Assembly (NCBI GenBank): GCA_964058845.1
Contig: CAXKVR010000158.1
Location: forward strand, 95,407-159,406
Source of the DNA: Carex sylvatica
Lineage: Eukaryota; Streptophyta; Magnoliopsida; Poales; Cyperaceae
Length of the DNA stretch: 64,000 nucleotides
Reading direction: 5' to 3'
Shown: positions 22,737-35,096 of the stretch, piece by piece
How the letters are laid out: each line of letters starts with the position of its first letter
How positions within the stretch are numbered: the stretch's first letter is position 1
Made by a program: the position numbers and the translations under genes
The notes under the pieces: model-generated
The model's input: the letters and a program-made list of their open reading frames with translations, nothing else
Told to the model about the DNA's origin: nothing
Database searches by the model: none

Positions 22737-24175
22737 CCGACATTTTTAAAAATACTCAAAAATAAAAACAAATTATTAAGAATAACCAGGTTATGAGTAA
22801 AATTTTAAAAATACTCAAACCGTGGAAAAAAAATCCACAGTTTTGAATAAAAATTCAGAACCGTGGAATAAATCCACGGTTCTGAATTTTTATTCTTTTT
22901 TTTGTTTACTTTTTTTTTTTTTTAAACTTAGCTTATTAATGCAAAAAAAAAAATTGTCTATAAACTTGAAAAGCAGTGATTGTAAGTCCTATTTTTCACA
23001 TATTTTAATTCATAATTAAAAATAAAAACCACAAGGACCATAATTTTTAAAATAAACTATATTTATGAAAATACATTCATTTATATCAAATGTGCAGACT
23101 TGCTAACACACAGAGTGATAATCCTAAACACAATTATTTTGGTTACAAAGAATAATTAACTTGATCATATAATGATAAAGTTGTAACTTGTTCGAAAAAA
23201 AATAAGTGGTGTTGTTCTATTTCATGTTCAAAAAGACAAATTGAAAATTATGATAATTATAAAAAAATACTAAAAAAAATTACTAGGCCTGCTCTCGATT
23301 TTTAAAAATTTCAAACAATGTCTTGACCGTCTCAACAATGGAACGGTTTGCTATGATTTTTTTTTTTCAATTTTTTTGTTTGACTGCCCCACTAAAAATA
23401 GAACATTTATATTATATTATATTATATATACATATATATATACATATATCCATCATGTTGAACTAAAATTTTTAACATATCCATCATGTTGAACATTTAT
23501 ATTATATATACATATACATATACATATATTATATTATAATATATATACATAAAAAAATAAACCGTGGATATTTTATTTATTCAAACCTTAATAGTGCACA
23601 CAAAAAAAATTAATAAAAATTCAGAACCGTGAATTTCTAAAAATTGAATAAAAATAAATGTATAGGTGCTATATTTTGGTTATAAATTTTATTAATTATG
23701 TACATAATTCATTATTTGAAATGGACTAAAAATAGAACATTTATTTATATATACATATACATATATCCATCATGTTGAACTAAATTTTTTAACATGTCCA
23801 TTATGTTGAACATTTATATTATATATACATATACATATATTATATATACATATACATATATTATATTATATATTATATATATACATAAAAAAAATAAACC
23901 GTGGATATTTTATTTATTCAAACCTTAATAGTGCAAAAAAAAAGCAAAAAAAAAAAATTAATAAAAATTCAGAACCGTGAATTTATAGAAATTGAATAAA
24001 AATAAATGTATAGGTGCTATATTTTGATTATAAATTTTATTAATTATGTACTTAATTCATTATTTGAAATGGACTAAAAAAATAGAACATTTATTTATAT
24101 ATACATATACATATACATATATCCATTATGTTGAACTAAATTTTTTAACATATCCATTATGTTGAACATTTATAT

Positions 24176-24207
<32 letters not shown>

Positions 24208-24496
24208 TTATATTATTTTATATTATATTATATTATATTATATATATATACATAAAAAAAAATAAACCGTGGATATTTTTATTTATTCGTGCAAAAAAAA
24301 TAAAAATAAAAATTCAGAACCGTGGATTTATTCCACAGTTCTGAATTTTTAATAAAAACTATGGATTTATTCCACGGTTTTGAATAAAAATTCAAAACCG
24401 TGGATTTTTTTCACGGTTTGGGTATTTTTAAAATTATGCTCAGATCCTGATTATTCTTAATTTGTTTTTATTTTTGGATATTTTTAAAAATGTCGG
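22737..24496. mobile_element. 1760-bp Mutator-like TIR element, TSD CAGAAGTTA
   Basis: Perfect 9-bp TSDs CAGAAGTTA lie at 22728-22736 and 24497-24505. Inverted termini start CCGACATTTTTAAAAATA and end TATTTTTAAAAATGTCGG. Inverted similarity continues about 180 bp inward and includes stacked palindromes of the type ACCGTGGAATAAATCCACGGT. The centre holds imperfect tandem repeats. No transposase ORF exists, so it is nonautonomous. Confidence 0.92.
23370..24310. repeat. internal tandem repeats, about 317-356 bp period
   Basis: The landmark CCATCATGTTGAACTAAA recurs near 23450, 23766 and (as CCATTATGTTGAACTAAA) 24122. Each unit contains a TATACATATACATA tract, then AAACCGTGGATATTTT, CAGAACCGTGAATTT and ATGTATAGGTGCTATATTTTG. 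The third copy is truncated at its end. Confidence 0.85.
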
Positions 24497-24681
24497 CAGA
24501 AGTTACAACTGCTTAAATGACTTCCTCTGATTTTTTTTTCTAGTAATTTAAAAATTCATAATAATGTTATTTGGGAAAATCTGATGTTAATTTTGAGAAA
24601 TAGAAGAAAAGTGACCTCTTAGAGTTTCCTTAAATTTTTAATTATCAATATTTGAATTATTAATAAAAAAAAAGCTGTGAG

Positions 24682-25508
24682 TAGGGGTGAAAACGGAGCG
24701 GATAATGCTGATACCATATCCGCATTCGTTAGATAATGAGCGGATACGAATACGGATACGGATACGGATAGTAAACAAATATTAAAATTTAAAATTAAAT
24801 TTGCCTTAAACGAATACGGATACGGAACGGACAGTTCACGGATACGGATTCGAATACGGATATAAAACGAATAATGGTCGGATAATTAATATATATTAAT
24901 TTCTAAGATACAAATATTAATTAAAAAAAAAACTAAATAAAAAAAAGAGTTAGAAATGCATGGGAATTGAAAATTATTTTGTCTGGAATTGAAAAAAAGA
25001 GTTAGAAATGCATGGGATCTTCAATCAATAATATCGATTCAATATACTTTGTAGTTTGCACTGGATCCAGTGCCAGCTCTCTTATGTGAACTCAAGTGGA
25101 ATAATTAAATGAATGTGTCAGATTGGAGGGGAAGAAACAATTTCAGAATGGAGAAGAGAAGAAACGATGTAAAGAGAGAAAAAACAAAAAGCAGCGACAA
25201 GCTAAGTCAAGCATGAATGGAAAAGAGGAGCGGTCCGTAGCAGAGTTTCAAAGATAAGTCCCACAGTCGCTCGCTGTGTAAATTGGTTTGGAGTGTATAT
25301 ATACATATAAATCCTGTCGCTTAACTGTAAAGCTGCGCGTTACGGATAGTTTCGGATATCCGCTCCGTTTTCGCGGGGAAAAAACTATCTGTATCCGAAT
25401 TTGGATTATTTCCTGTCATTCAATAAAAATCCGACTCCGAATTTAAAATTATCTGGATCCGTTTAATTCGAATTCAGATCGAATTATCTGGCTCCGTTTA
25501 CACCCCTA
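24682..25508. mobile_element. hAT-like nonautonomous element, 827 bp
   Basis: The ends TAGGGGTGAAAACGGAGC and CTCCGTTTACACCCCTA are inverted, the pattern of Ac-like hAT termini. Subterminal CGGATACG repeats lie at 24730-24870, and GGATAGTTTCGGATATCCGC-like repeats with their complements lie at 25340-25490. Flanks GCTGTGAG and GCTGTGAC match at 7 of 8, consistent with an 8-bp TSD. No transposase is encoded. Confidence 0.85.
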
Positions 25509-28500
25509 GCTGTGACATCTTCATATGGAATTGCTATTACTGAAAAAATAAAAAATATTGTTGGTGGCCGACCAAATGTACAGCATAAAGTTGGTGTTAG
25601 AGGGTAAGAGAGCGGACGCTGGAGAGCACCTTGCAAACTCTGTTTCCCTAAATCGGAGAAACAAAATTTGCAATAGCAGATATGTATAATAATTTTATTA
25701 TGGAAAGTTTTTTTTTTTTTTGATAAAATTACTTTCAAATGTTATATTGGTATAAAATATTAATTTATATTCGTTTAATATTCGTTTATTCATCTCAAAG
25801 ATTAGTTTTTAGGCTGTATGGAAATTTATTTTTCAGTTTCATAAGTTAAAAGCAATCAAAATTAATTTAATACTTTTAAATTTAACCTGAAATTAATTTT
25901 ATTCTTATTTCAGTCTAATTTCATCAATATATACCACAAATGAAATCCCAACACTTGACCTCCAACGTCAATCCAAAATTAGGATGAAGTTAACGATACT
26001 ATTTTATGCTACTTGGAAAATAATTATGTATGAATTTTATGTGAATTGACCAGCAAAGCACTTGGCCAAATTAGCATGTAAACAAGTTAAATGTACGTGT
26101 AACTGACTCAGCATGTATATTTGCAACATAATCATTAAGTTTCATTGGTTTTTTTTTTTTTTTTTTCGACTTTGGGACCATTTTTTGTATCTATTTAGTT
26201 TTTAATCTTGTACTGTATCCAAAGATAATATGATGTTTTGCAACAAAATAAACGTTTTTAAGGTAAAAGATGAAATGAAGCTGTTTAATTGTAAATATTC
26301 ACGTGACATTTCTAAGTGAAATTTGTAGAACTCTTGTCATAAAATAATTGGTAGATTAAATTTTTACATAAAGATGCTGTCCAAATTCTTCTGACCAACT
26401 TGCATTGTGTTTGTAACATCGTCATATGTAGATGTTCTAATTCACCAACAATTTTGATTAAAAGATGAAATGTCGAATTGATATTAGTCATCCGATTAAC
26501 TATTATGATTTTATATATTATTTTTATGATTTTTTACATGTAGAAGTCTAAATTTATTTAGACACACACTCGCCACACGTACTCTTCACATGCAAATTAT
26601 ATCATCATTCTGATTGGTCATTGAAAGAATTTTATTTATGTAATTTGTAATTTAAGAAATATTATTTGTCATTTAGTTTATATTTTTTATATAAAAATAT
26701 GTCATTTTGTATGAAACTATTTTTGTTCTCTTATAATATGTCCCCAATGCAATCAAGGCGGAACCAGATTTTAAATTATGGAGGTGAAACACATAATAGA
26801 GATCAATCATATAAAATTTTTATGCTGAGAATGAAATAAATTTACACTATCCGTGACATTTTGCTCCGAATTAAATAAAATAAAAATAAAAATAAAAAAT
26901 ATTAAAAAAAAAATGGGGGTCAATTGACCTCTATCCATTTGATTTAACTATGTTTATAATTGCAACGCATAATCACAATACTAGTTATTAATTAGTCTTC
27001 TTTTGGAAATAAGAAACAGGTAACTATAAATTGGAAATGCATGCAATAAGGAAGAAATAACAGAGGAGATATAATTGGTTGAAAAGAAATAATGAGTCAA
27101 GAGTGCACTGGCGACTGAGGAATTAATTTCATGCCATGGAAGCAGCTACGATGGAATGCTAATGGAGTCGCAGTCTCGCGGAAGCTTTGCATGTACCAGC
27201 AGCATAAAGGGCATAAAGGTCTCTGAAAAAGGAAGCCATTTAAAGGGCATTAGCTTTAGACCAAGGGACATTTTCTGCTCTCTAGTCTAGTCTAGCTTTT
27301 AACAAATCCAAATGTCCAAATTACTATAGCTCTGTAGCTATTTCAAAGATGCATGGTATATTTAATTCAAATTCATTTTGGTAAAGAAATTGTCTATCAT
27401 TATTTTTCTCTGAGAAACAGTTTTGCTAAAATTCTACCGACAAGTACGGTTTGGCTTTTGACTTGTTAGGTTTTTATCCATGCAATTAAAAGAAAGGCAA
27501 GTACCGAGCAAGGCATCTAGAAGTTTCTGTATCTTCTTTTTCTCTGCATATTATATGGTTAAATTTTTTAGCATAAGAGCTAGCTACTACTAAAGCCAAA
27601 GTAGTTCATAAATGTTAGCTTTGTGTTATGTGTCGATCCAATTTCAGTATAATTAAGTAGAAAATACTGATGCGGTATTTATTATCATTCCTTCATTATC
27701 TATTATCATTAATTGACAGTGGACTCCTATATACAAACTTCAACAGCACATAGAAAAATATTTTCAGTTGTGACTGATGTTCTAACAGGTAAGGTTAAAT
27801 GGTTTAGAAAAATTAGAACGTTGCTAATTAAGATAAGATATTCGCCAGGCTCAGAAATGATAACACATGTATTTATTTAAAGTAGTAAAAAGGAATAAAA
27901 TTGTAGAAATTTTGTTCCGTAACTTATCTTTGTTTGAGATCAGGTCTGTAGAACTTCACAAACCCAATTGATCATGTAAGCCCATAAATTCATACCTCAA
28001 GGTTTAGAGTTAAACTTTAACAGTAGCAAATTAAGTGCAGCTGTGCAGAGCTATGCAAACCATAGCTCGTCCTGAATAATAGAACCTTAACTAGACTCTC
28101 TTGTCCCAGTTGTCATCATTGTCCCGTTCTATCTTGTTTTGGAGAAAAAACAAAAGATGTAGTATTGCTGTTTATTATTCTGTTATTTTAGTATTTTTTT
28201 TTAAGGAGAAATGTCGGGTTATTTTAGTGTCTTTTAAGATATCATTTTATTATTACAGTGTTATTTAAATATCTGCAATGCATTAGGATTAATTACAGAA
28301 TGAAATATTGAAAGTTGTACACCTTATATGGATGGTGATTGTGATTAACCTAGCTCCTCCTGATCTATATGAATAATAAGACATTAAATTTTCATAATTA
28401 AAAGACATCTAAAACATTAATATAAAATTAAAAACAAATATTATTTTTAAATAAAATGGAATATTAATCGAGTTATTTTTGTTAATATTATTACATTACT

Positions 28501-28914
28501 TTTAGCATTTACTTTCCTCATTATATAAAATAAACTAAAAACAGCCAATACCTCAGTAGTCAAAATTAACTAGCTAGCACCAGACAGTCTCTATCCTCAA
28601 AACGGCCAACCTAGCTATATATTTTACCACTTCTTTCTAAACAAAATTACATATGTGCACCTTTAATTTCATTTCAAAACAGATAAAAATCCGACAAAGT
28701 TTACAGAACTCTAGGAATTCTCTACTGCGACAGAGCAGAAAATTCCCAGACAATTTGAGTATACTTTTTAGCCCTATACTGTAATAAAAGTATATATACT
28801 TATGGAAAATTTGCAATAAATTACCTCTATCAGTACATTAAATGAAAAAAGAATAATATAAAATATGCACTGTTCGGTTTTCACTTTTGAACAGAGGTAT
28901 ACAATCCTACTCGT
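25509..28914. other. intergenic DNA
   Basis: No gene, RNA gene or clear repeat was recognised in this stretch. Poly-T tracts occur at about 25708 and 26150. A slightly less AT-rich patch at 27110-27240 has no ORF. Confidence 0.5.
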
Positions 28915-29353
28915 TGCCTATCTATCAGGGGTCATGCACGCGCGCGACATCAGTCATGTTGCCTGTATATCTTGATGCCTATATATTTGAATTCTTCTCA
29001 GTCCATGCATAAAAAACCGCAAGCAATCATTTGTAATTTTAATCATGCAACAACAAAAAAGTAAAAAGATATGTTAATTAAATAGAACAAAATAAAAGAA
29101 ATTCCCAACGAATTAATACAATTATAGTGAGGGTTTGACAAGCAAGGTAATGATGATTATATGTAATTTATGATAATCGATTAAATAAAAGGGTCTTAAG
29201 ATAATTTAAGGGGAAATGAAGTTAAAATACATATATTATAGATGGAGTTAAGTTAAATTATTAAATTCTTTAACTTTGACATTTTATACTTTCATTAATT
29301 TTACATCATGAGAACAATTTAATCATTTTATATTGCACTATTTTATCAAATAT

Positions 29354-29738
29354 GGCTAGCTACTATGACATCTGTATCGGTGTTATTTCACCCGTAGTGA
29401 CACTGACTTCAAGATCCATCAAATTTACTTCAAACAACGAATTCATACTGTTCAAACTGTCTACCATATGAGTGATGCATTTACATGCAAAATTTATAAA
29501 TTTTTGAATTCATTTTGTATGAAGTCAAACGGTAAAAAAAGAAGGTATTTAAGTTAATTTTAATGTATTCATTTTTCATCGTTTGTTGACCACTTGATTT
29601 AATATTCAAAAATTCAAAAATTTATATTTTTTGCGTGTAAATGTATTACTCGTAAGGTCGATTGACTTTTGAAATCAATGTCAATACTGCGAAAATAGTA
29701 GCGATATTGTTGAAATAACACCGATGTCATAGTAGCCA
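29354..29738. mobile_element. palindromic MITE, core type 2, about 385 bp
   Basis: The inverted ends are GGCTAGCTACTATGACATC and GATGTCATAGTAGCC, followed by CGGTGTTATTTCA / TGAAATAACACCG. The core shares CAAACAACGAATTC, GTGATGCATTTACATGCAAA and GTCAAACGGT with the 6.37 and 15.05 kb elements. The TSD is unclear. Confidence 0.78.
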
Positions 29739-30137
29739 GACTTATATTTTAAAGCTATTGACAAAAAAGTCAAACCATGTTTAGCTGTCCTATTTGTTTT
29801 CAAACAGTGATATGATTCCACACTTTATCTTAATTTGTGTTGTATGTAGATATTGTTATATCGTGATTCAATTTGTTTATGTATATGTTGGACCATCTAT
29901 CATGTACTTTTTGTTGTTACTTTTACATATAGTTATATTGTTATATTGTGATTAAAATTACCTATATAACCTTTTTTTTTGGCTGCCATTACCTATAACT
30001 TCTAATTTTGGAGCACTTTGTTCTGATTTATAACATATTTTTAGTTACAGTACTTATATTAACTTCATAAGTGAATGTAGCCATTTTAATTTTTAATATT
30101 TTTTTTGTCATCATCATCATCAACACAAAAACAACAA

Positions 30138-30168
<31 letters not shown>
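30138..30168. repeat. (ATT)n microsatellite
   Basis: About ten uninterrupted ATT triplets. Confidence 0.9.
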
Positions 30169-31204
30169 TGAGTATAGGTTGAAGATTATTATTATTGTTA
30201 TATACCATTAATGCCAGTCTTGTTAATGATGAAAATTTTATGATAGAAGCATTTATAAATATCATTCATCTCCGTAATCAATGCATCATAATGATAAATA
30301 CAAGCAAAGACTAGTAGGAACCAATCCGAGTACCTAGCTGAACACTTGAACTGGCCATTTCTGCCTTGTACCGGTTTTAAACAAACACAGACATTAATTA
30401 GCATTTAGCAATATTCTTGATCTGATCTTTTTAGTAATTTAAGTATCAAGTTCCATATATATTTGGAGACGACCATGCATGGAGCTATGGCTCAGTGATA
30501 AGTCAATCAATTGGTGGGGGCAAAGAAACAAAAAATAATTATATCGGTACTACATTTAAAGCAGGAGAAGCATGTAAATTAAATCTGATAGGAGTTGGAA
30601 AGTTGGCATGAGCATGATGCCTCTCACGGGTGTACTGCCGCTTTATTCTGAACTGTTAAGCGGTGAAAGAAATTTAAATCAACTTGTATGGGGACAAGGT
30701 GACAAATACTTGAATGCCAAATCATAGAACAAAAGCACATTTAATATGCGAGGAGATGCATTTAATGTTGTCTCTAGCTGTTTCTTTGGCTCCTTGCTAC
30801 TGCTCGGTTGAACTATGTATAAATTTGGCGATCCAAAAGATACAATGAGGTTGGCGGGAAATCTGTAAAAGAATGACACTAGCTAAAAGTACTTGAAGTG
30901 CAATGTATTTTTTTTTTTTTTTGCATATAAAGTTCTATGAAATTTTACATACATACATATTGCAGAACTAACGCTGCAATTCTTAATTCCATGTGCACAA
31001 TTTATAATTTATTACTTGCATGAAAACATATATATCAGTTCATGTATATTACTTAATTTGATGATTGACAAATGTCCAAATAATCTGTCCTAAAACAGTG
31101 CGCAAAACGACACAGACTTTTATAATTTCTCTATCAAATTGGAAAGTAGACAGATACATCATCCAGTTTACAGAATCATACGTTACATTCAGTAAAGGCG
31201 TGTT

Positions 31205-31541
31205 CGTTTATAATCCGAACCGTTCAGCGTCATGTCCATATTAAAATGTGCTTGGAGACTAAATTTTATATTTTTTAGAAATTTTATTTTTTATTTAGAT
31301 TTTTTTTAATTGTTGCTTTTCAATGGTCCAAAATTGTCTGAAAATATCAATTTTGTACACATCTTAATAAATACTATTTTTTTTCAAAAAAATATAAAAT
31401 TTGGTCTCCAAGCACATTTTAATATGGAGATCATGTTGAATGGTTCGGATCATCTGTTTGAATTTTAAAATAGCAAAAATGACTTATAAAAATATGATAT
31501 CAAGATGTGGCACCATAAAATGGTGTAATTGGATCCCTCTT
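31205..31541. mobile_element. palindromic MITE, core type 1, left end missing
   Basis: The right end reads ATGGTGTAATTGGATCCCTCT, like the end of the 19.5 kb element. The core arms pair CCATATTAAAATGTGCTTGG with CCAAGCACATTTTAATATGG and AATCCGAACCGTTCA with TGAATGGTTCGGAT. The matching left terminus was not found, so the element is truncated on that side. Confidence 0.72.
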
Positions 31542-32160
31542 ATAATAATGCAATTAAATAAAACTGATTAAATATTAAATAATAATATTAAAAACATGAA
31601 AATTTTCTAATAAAAATTATTACTAAAATGGGTAGAAATAAAATAAGAAAATATTTAAATGTTGATAAAAAAAATAAGAAAACAACAATAAAAAATATAG
31701 AAAAAAAATAAAATTTAAAGACATTTACAAACAATTAAACATTTATAAACAGACAAATATTTTAAATATGTAATTACAAAAATAATAAAACAAAAAATGT
31801 AATTAAAAAATAAGAAAAAACAATTAAAATCATTTAAAAAAAATAAACATTTACGAATTTTTTTTTTTAACAATTTGTGATTTATTTTAAATTAATTTAT
31901 AAATCCAGCAGTGGCAAAAAAAGAAGAAGTTCCAGATCCATAATATATAGATTAGACCCACAATCAAGTTTAAAGAAGAAGAGACATCACTTATATATAT
32001 ATCCCTCTTCCATTTATGTAATGAAAAGAGGAGAGCGCCAATAGTTGTTATGTCGTGGAGAAAGAGAGAGAAGACAGATTAAAAAGTTTGGACTCCAATG
32101 GGGTTATCGGAGAAATAGAGTTGAGAGAGAGAAGTTGAGAACAAAAAAATGAAGTCTAAA

Positions 32161-34027
32161 GTCAGCAATTTTGAGGTCCAAAAAAATACACTGAAATGAA
32201 AAGTGGGTTATTTTCATAAAAATTAATTTGAAAAAAAATAGGTTGCCGAACACTCTAAAATGAGAATAAAATGAGAATAATTGAGTTGTTAATTGAGAAC
32301 AATCTAAACTGTTAAAATGAGAATAATTGAGAACAATCAAAACCTATATATGAAATTCCACCTTAATGGTGTTCCGTTCTAAACATCTCTCTTACATAAT
32401 TATTTTATAATTAATACGAATCATAACATATCACGCATGTAGTGATGAAGTAGGTCTACTAAAGAACTAGTGTATATATTTTTTTATCATATCCTGCTTC
32501 CATTATAATACTTTTTTTAGTTTCGTCCCTAAGGCTATCTCCCTCTTTGTTGTTTCTAGTTTCATCAGAGAAATAGAGAGGAGAGAGAAGTTGGGAACAA
32601 AAAAAAGAAAAATAAAGTCTGAAGTTGAGAATTTTGAGGCCAAAAAAAAACATTGAAATGGAAAGAGTGTGTTATTCTCATAAAAATTAATTTGAGTAAA
32701 AATGGGCTGTCGAACACTCTGATATTGAAAATATTGAATTGTTAGTTGGGAACAACTCAAATCTCTGAAATGAGAATAATTGAGAACAATCCAAACCTAT
32801 ATATGAAATCCCTAGTGAGAATTTGACAAACGAACATACCCTAATGGTGTTGCATTCTAAACATCTCTCTTTTTTAATAGAGTTAAAATTCTCTCTTACA
32901 TAGTTATTTTATAATTAATACAAATCTCATAATGTTGGTCCCAAAAGCATCTAGAGGGGTGAATATATCCTTTAATTTTTTTTTTAACTAAGTTATTTTT
33001 TATTAACGTGTGCATGTGTTATTCTTGACGGAAACAAGAGTAACTATAAACTAATTAAACAAGTATGCATAAAATAAATATAAGAGTTAAGGTCAGCAAT
33101 TTTAAGTTCCAAAAAATACACTGAAATGAAAAAAGTGGGTTATTCTCATAGAAATTAATTTAGAAAAAAAAATGGGCCGCCGAACACTCTAAAATGAGAA
33201 TAATTGAGTTGTTAATTGGGAACAATCCAAACCTTTAAAATGAGAATAATTGATAACAACCAAAACCTATATATGAAATTCCACCTTAATGGTGTTCCAT
33301 TCTAATCATCTCTCTTTTTAATAGAGTTAAAATTCTTTCTTACATAGTCATTTTATAATTAATACAAATATCATAATATATCACGCATTTAGTGATGAAG
33401 TGGGTCTACTAAAGAACTAGTGTATATATTTTTTTTATCAAATCCTGCTTTTATTATAATATTTTTTTTTAGTTTTGTCTCTAAGGCTATCTCCCTCTTT
33501 GTTGTTTCTAGTTTCATCGGAGAAATAGAGAGGAGAGAGAAGTTAGGAACAAAAAAAAGAAAGAAAAATGAAGTCTGAAGTTGGGAATTTTGAGGCCCAA
33601 AAAATACACTGAAATGAAAAGAGTGGGTTTTTATCCCATAAAAATTAATTTGAGTAAAAAACGAGATGCCCAACACTTAGATATTGAAAATAATGAATTG
33701 TTAATTACGAACAACTCAAACCTCTGAAATGAGAATAATTGAGAACAACCCAAACCTCTATATGAAATTCCCAGTGAGAATTTGATAAACGAACATACCC
33801 TAATGGTGTTGCATTATAAACATCTTTTTTTTTTTTAATAGAGTTAAAATTCTCTCTTACATAGTTATTTTATAATTAATACGAATCTCATAATATTGGT
33901 CCAAAAGGCACCTAGAGGGGTGAATAGGTTCTTTTTTTTTTTACTAACGTGTGTATGTGTTATTCTTGACGGAAACAAAAGTAACTATAAACTAATTAAA
34001 CAAGAGTATAAAATAAATAGAAGAGTT
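32161..34027. repeat. tandem duplication of about 930 bp spanning an LTR edge
   Basis: 32161-33091 and 33092-34027 are colinear copies. Both start GTCAGCAATTTT, run through ATATATCACGCAT-like sequence and a CTAAGGCTATCTCCCTCTTT block, reach the target ATCTCATAA, and end inside the first 160 bp of an LTR (GAGTTAA). Within each copy there is an older, shorter internal repeat (for example AGAGAGAAGTTGAGAACAAA at 32120 and 32580). Confidence 0.85.
32933..33091. repeat. LTR-edge fragment inside the tandem duplication
   Basis: Begins TGTTGGTCCCAAAAG after CATAA, matching the outer edge of the LTR at 33894, and stops after 159 bp. It retains TG at the terminus where the other copies read TA, so it likely preserves the ancestral LTR end. 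Confidence 0.85.
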
Positions 34028-35082
34028 AAAAAATACTTGACATGAGAGTTGTTTACGGTGTTCAGCGCTAAAGCCTACGCCTTCGGGGTCCGCGACTTTC
34101 GAGATGGCGCCATTCTTTACCTAATGAGAAATAAAGTACAAGGTAAAACCGGTGACACGGCCCAATCATGGAAATGACTCTCGAGCACTAAAGGCTCAAA
34201 GTAGAACAAGGCGAGCAACAAAGGCTCTAGTGTTAGTAGTAAATAAAGATCTCTCACAAATCACTCGATTCTTGTAATATATTGAGTATTGTGGAGAAGA
34301 TTTTTGGTTGTTGAATGAGTATCGAAATTTCAAGATCAAGAAACTATGGTGGCTCTCTTTTTGAGTTGAGAAGAAGGTAGTTGACGGCTGGAGAACACCC
34401 AAGAAATCTAAAAGTTTCTTCTATATATAGGGAGAGAAGCAAATCTAGGTTAATAGATATTACCATATATGATGTCTGCTATTCATGGCTCATTGTGACC
34501 CATACATCCATAATTTGAATAAAGTTAACACATGAAAGTTGTAGATCTCGGTCTCTTGGAAATTTTAAACCTTGATTAACTCAAATCAGAGTTCGTATAA
34601 CCAAACGGCGGCCAAAATGAGAATAGTGTGCAGGCTGTTGTATTTAATCCGTTATAACGGTAGGAATAGTTGGAAAATGAAAAAAATTAATTTCCAAGGT
34701 CCATATTTCTGCCAAAACTCTGGAGGCCAACCGTTGTGGCACCCATCACAATAGTTATGACTAGTTACAACGATTATGAGGCATTGTGGAACTTCAGTAA
34801 TCTTTAGACTGACGTATTTTGGTGCTCGAGTGTCCAATTTCGGCATATGACCATTTTTCAGAAAGCTTGTAAAGAGTAGATGTTAATTTTGAAGTCTTAG
34901 CCTTTATTGGAATAATAGTGCAGTCAATTATCTCAAAGACAAAGGAAAGAGCCTCAACAGTCTTGTTGTAATTCTAACTCTTATGAACCTGCACATATCT
35001 CAACTCAAGGAAATTGAATTCAATAAATATATGTTTTGCAAATCTAGTCAGACAGACAAGTAGATTATGGCACAAACCAATA
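33894..35082 (-). repeat. 3' LTR of the outer element
   Basis: 1189 bp, bounded by TATTGGTCC and ACCAATA (inverted). Contains ACTTGACATGAGAGTTGTTT and CCGTTATAACGGTAGGAA. The terminal TA instead of TG probably arose by mutation, because the fragment at 32933 still has TG. Confidence 0.85.
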
Positions 35083-35096
35083 ATCTCCCCCTTTTT
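35083..35096 (-). other. polypurine tract of the outer element
   Basis: The minus strand reads AAAAAGGGGGAGAT immediately before the 3' LTR. Confidence 0.85.

Larger units (their letters stand above)
28915..30860. repeat. duplicated intergenic segment, copy B
   Basis: Colinear with 1195-1860 at both of its ends (28915-29060 and about 30430-30860). It carries about 1.3 kb of extra sequence between them, including the palindromic MITE at 29354-29738 and an ATT microsatellite. No cyclin-like sequence was found on its far side, unlike copy A. Confidence 0.6.

Noticed and set aside
30861..32100. A second cyclin gene beside duplicated segment copy B
   Set aside because: No LxCxE, cyclin-box or exon-like sequence was found on either strand. 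Only MITE and AT-rich DNA is present.
32104..33676. Minus-strand Phe/Ser-rich readings repeated several times
   Set aside because: They repeat because the DNA is tandemly duplicated. They are low-complexity with no starts in conserved context.
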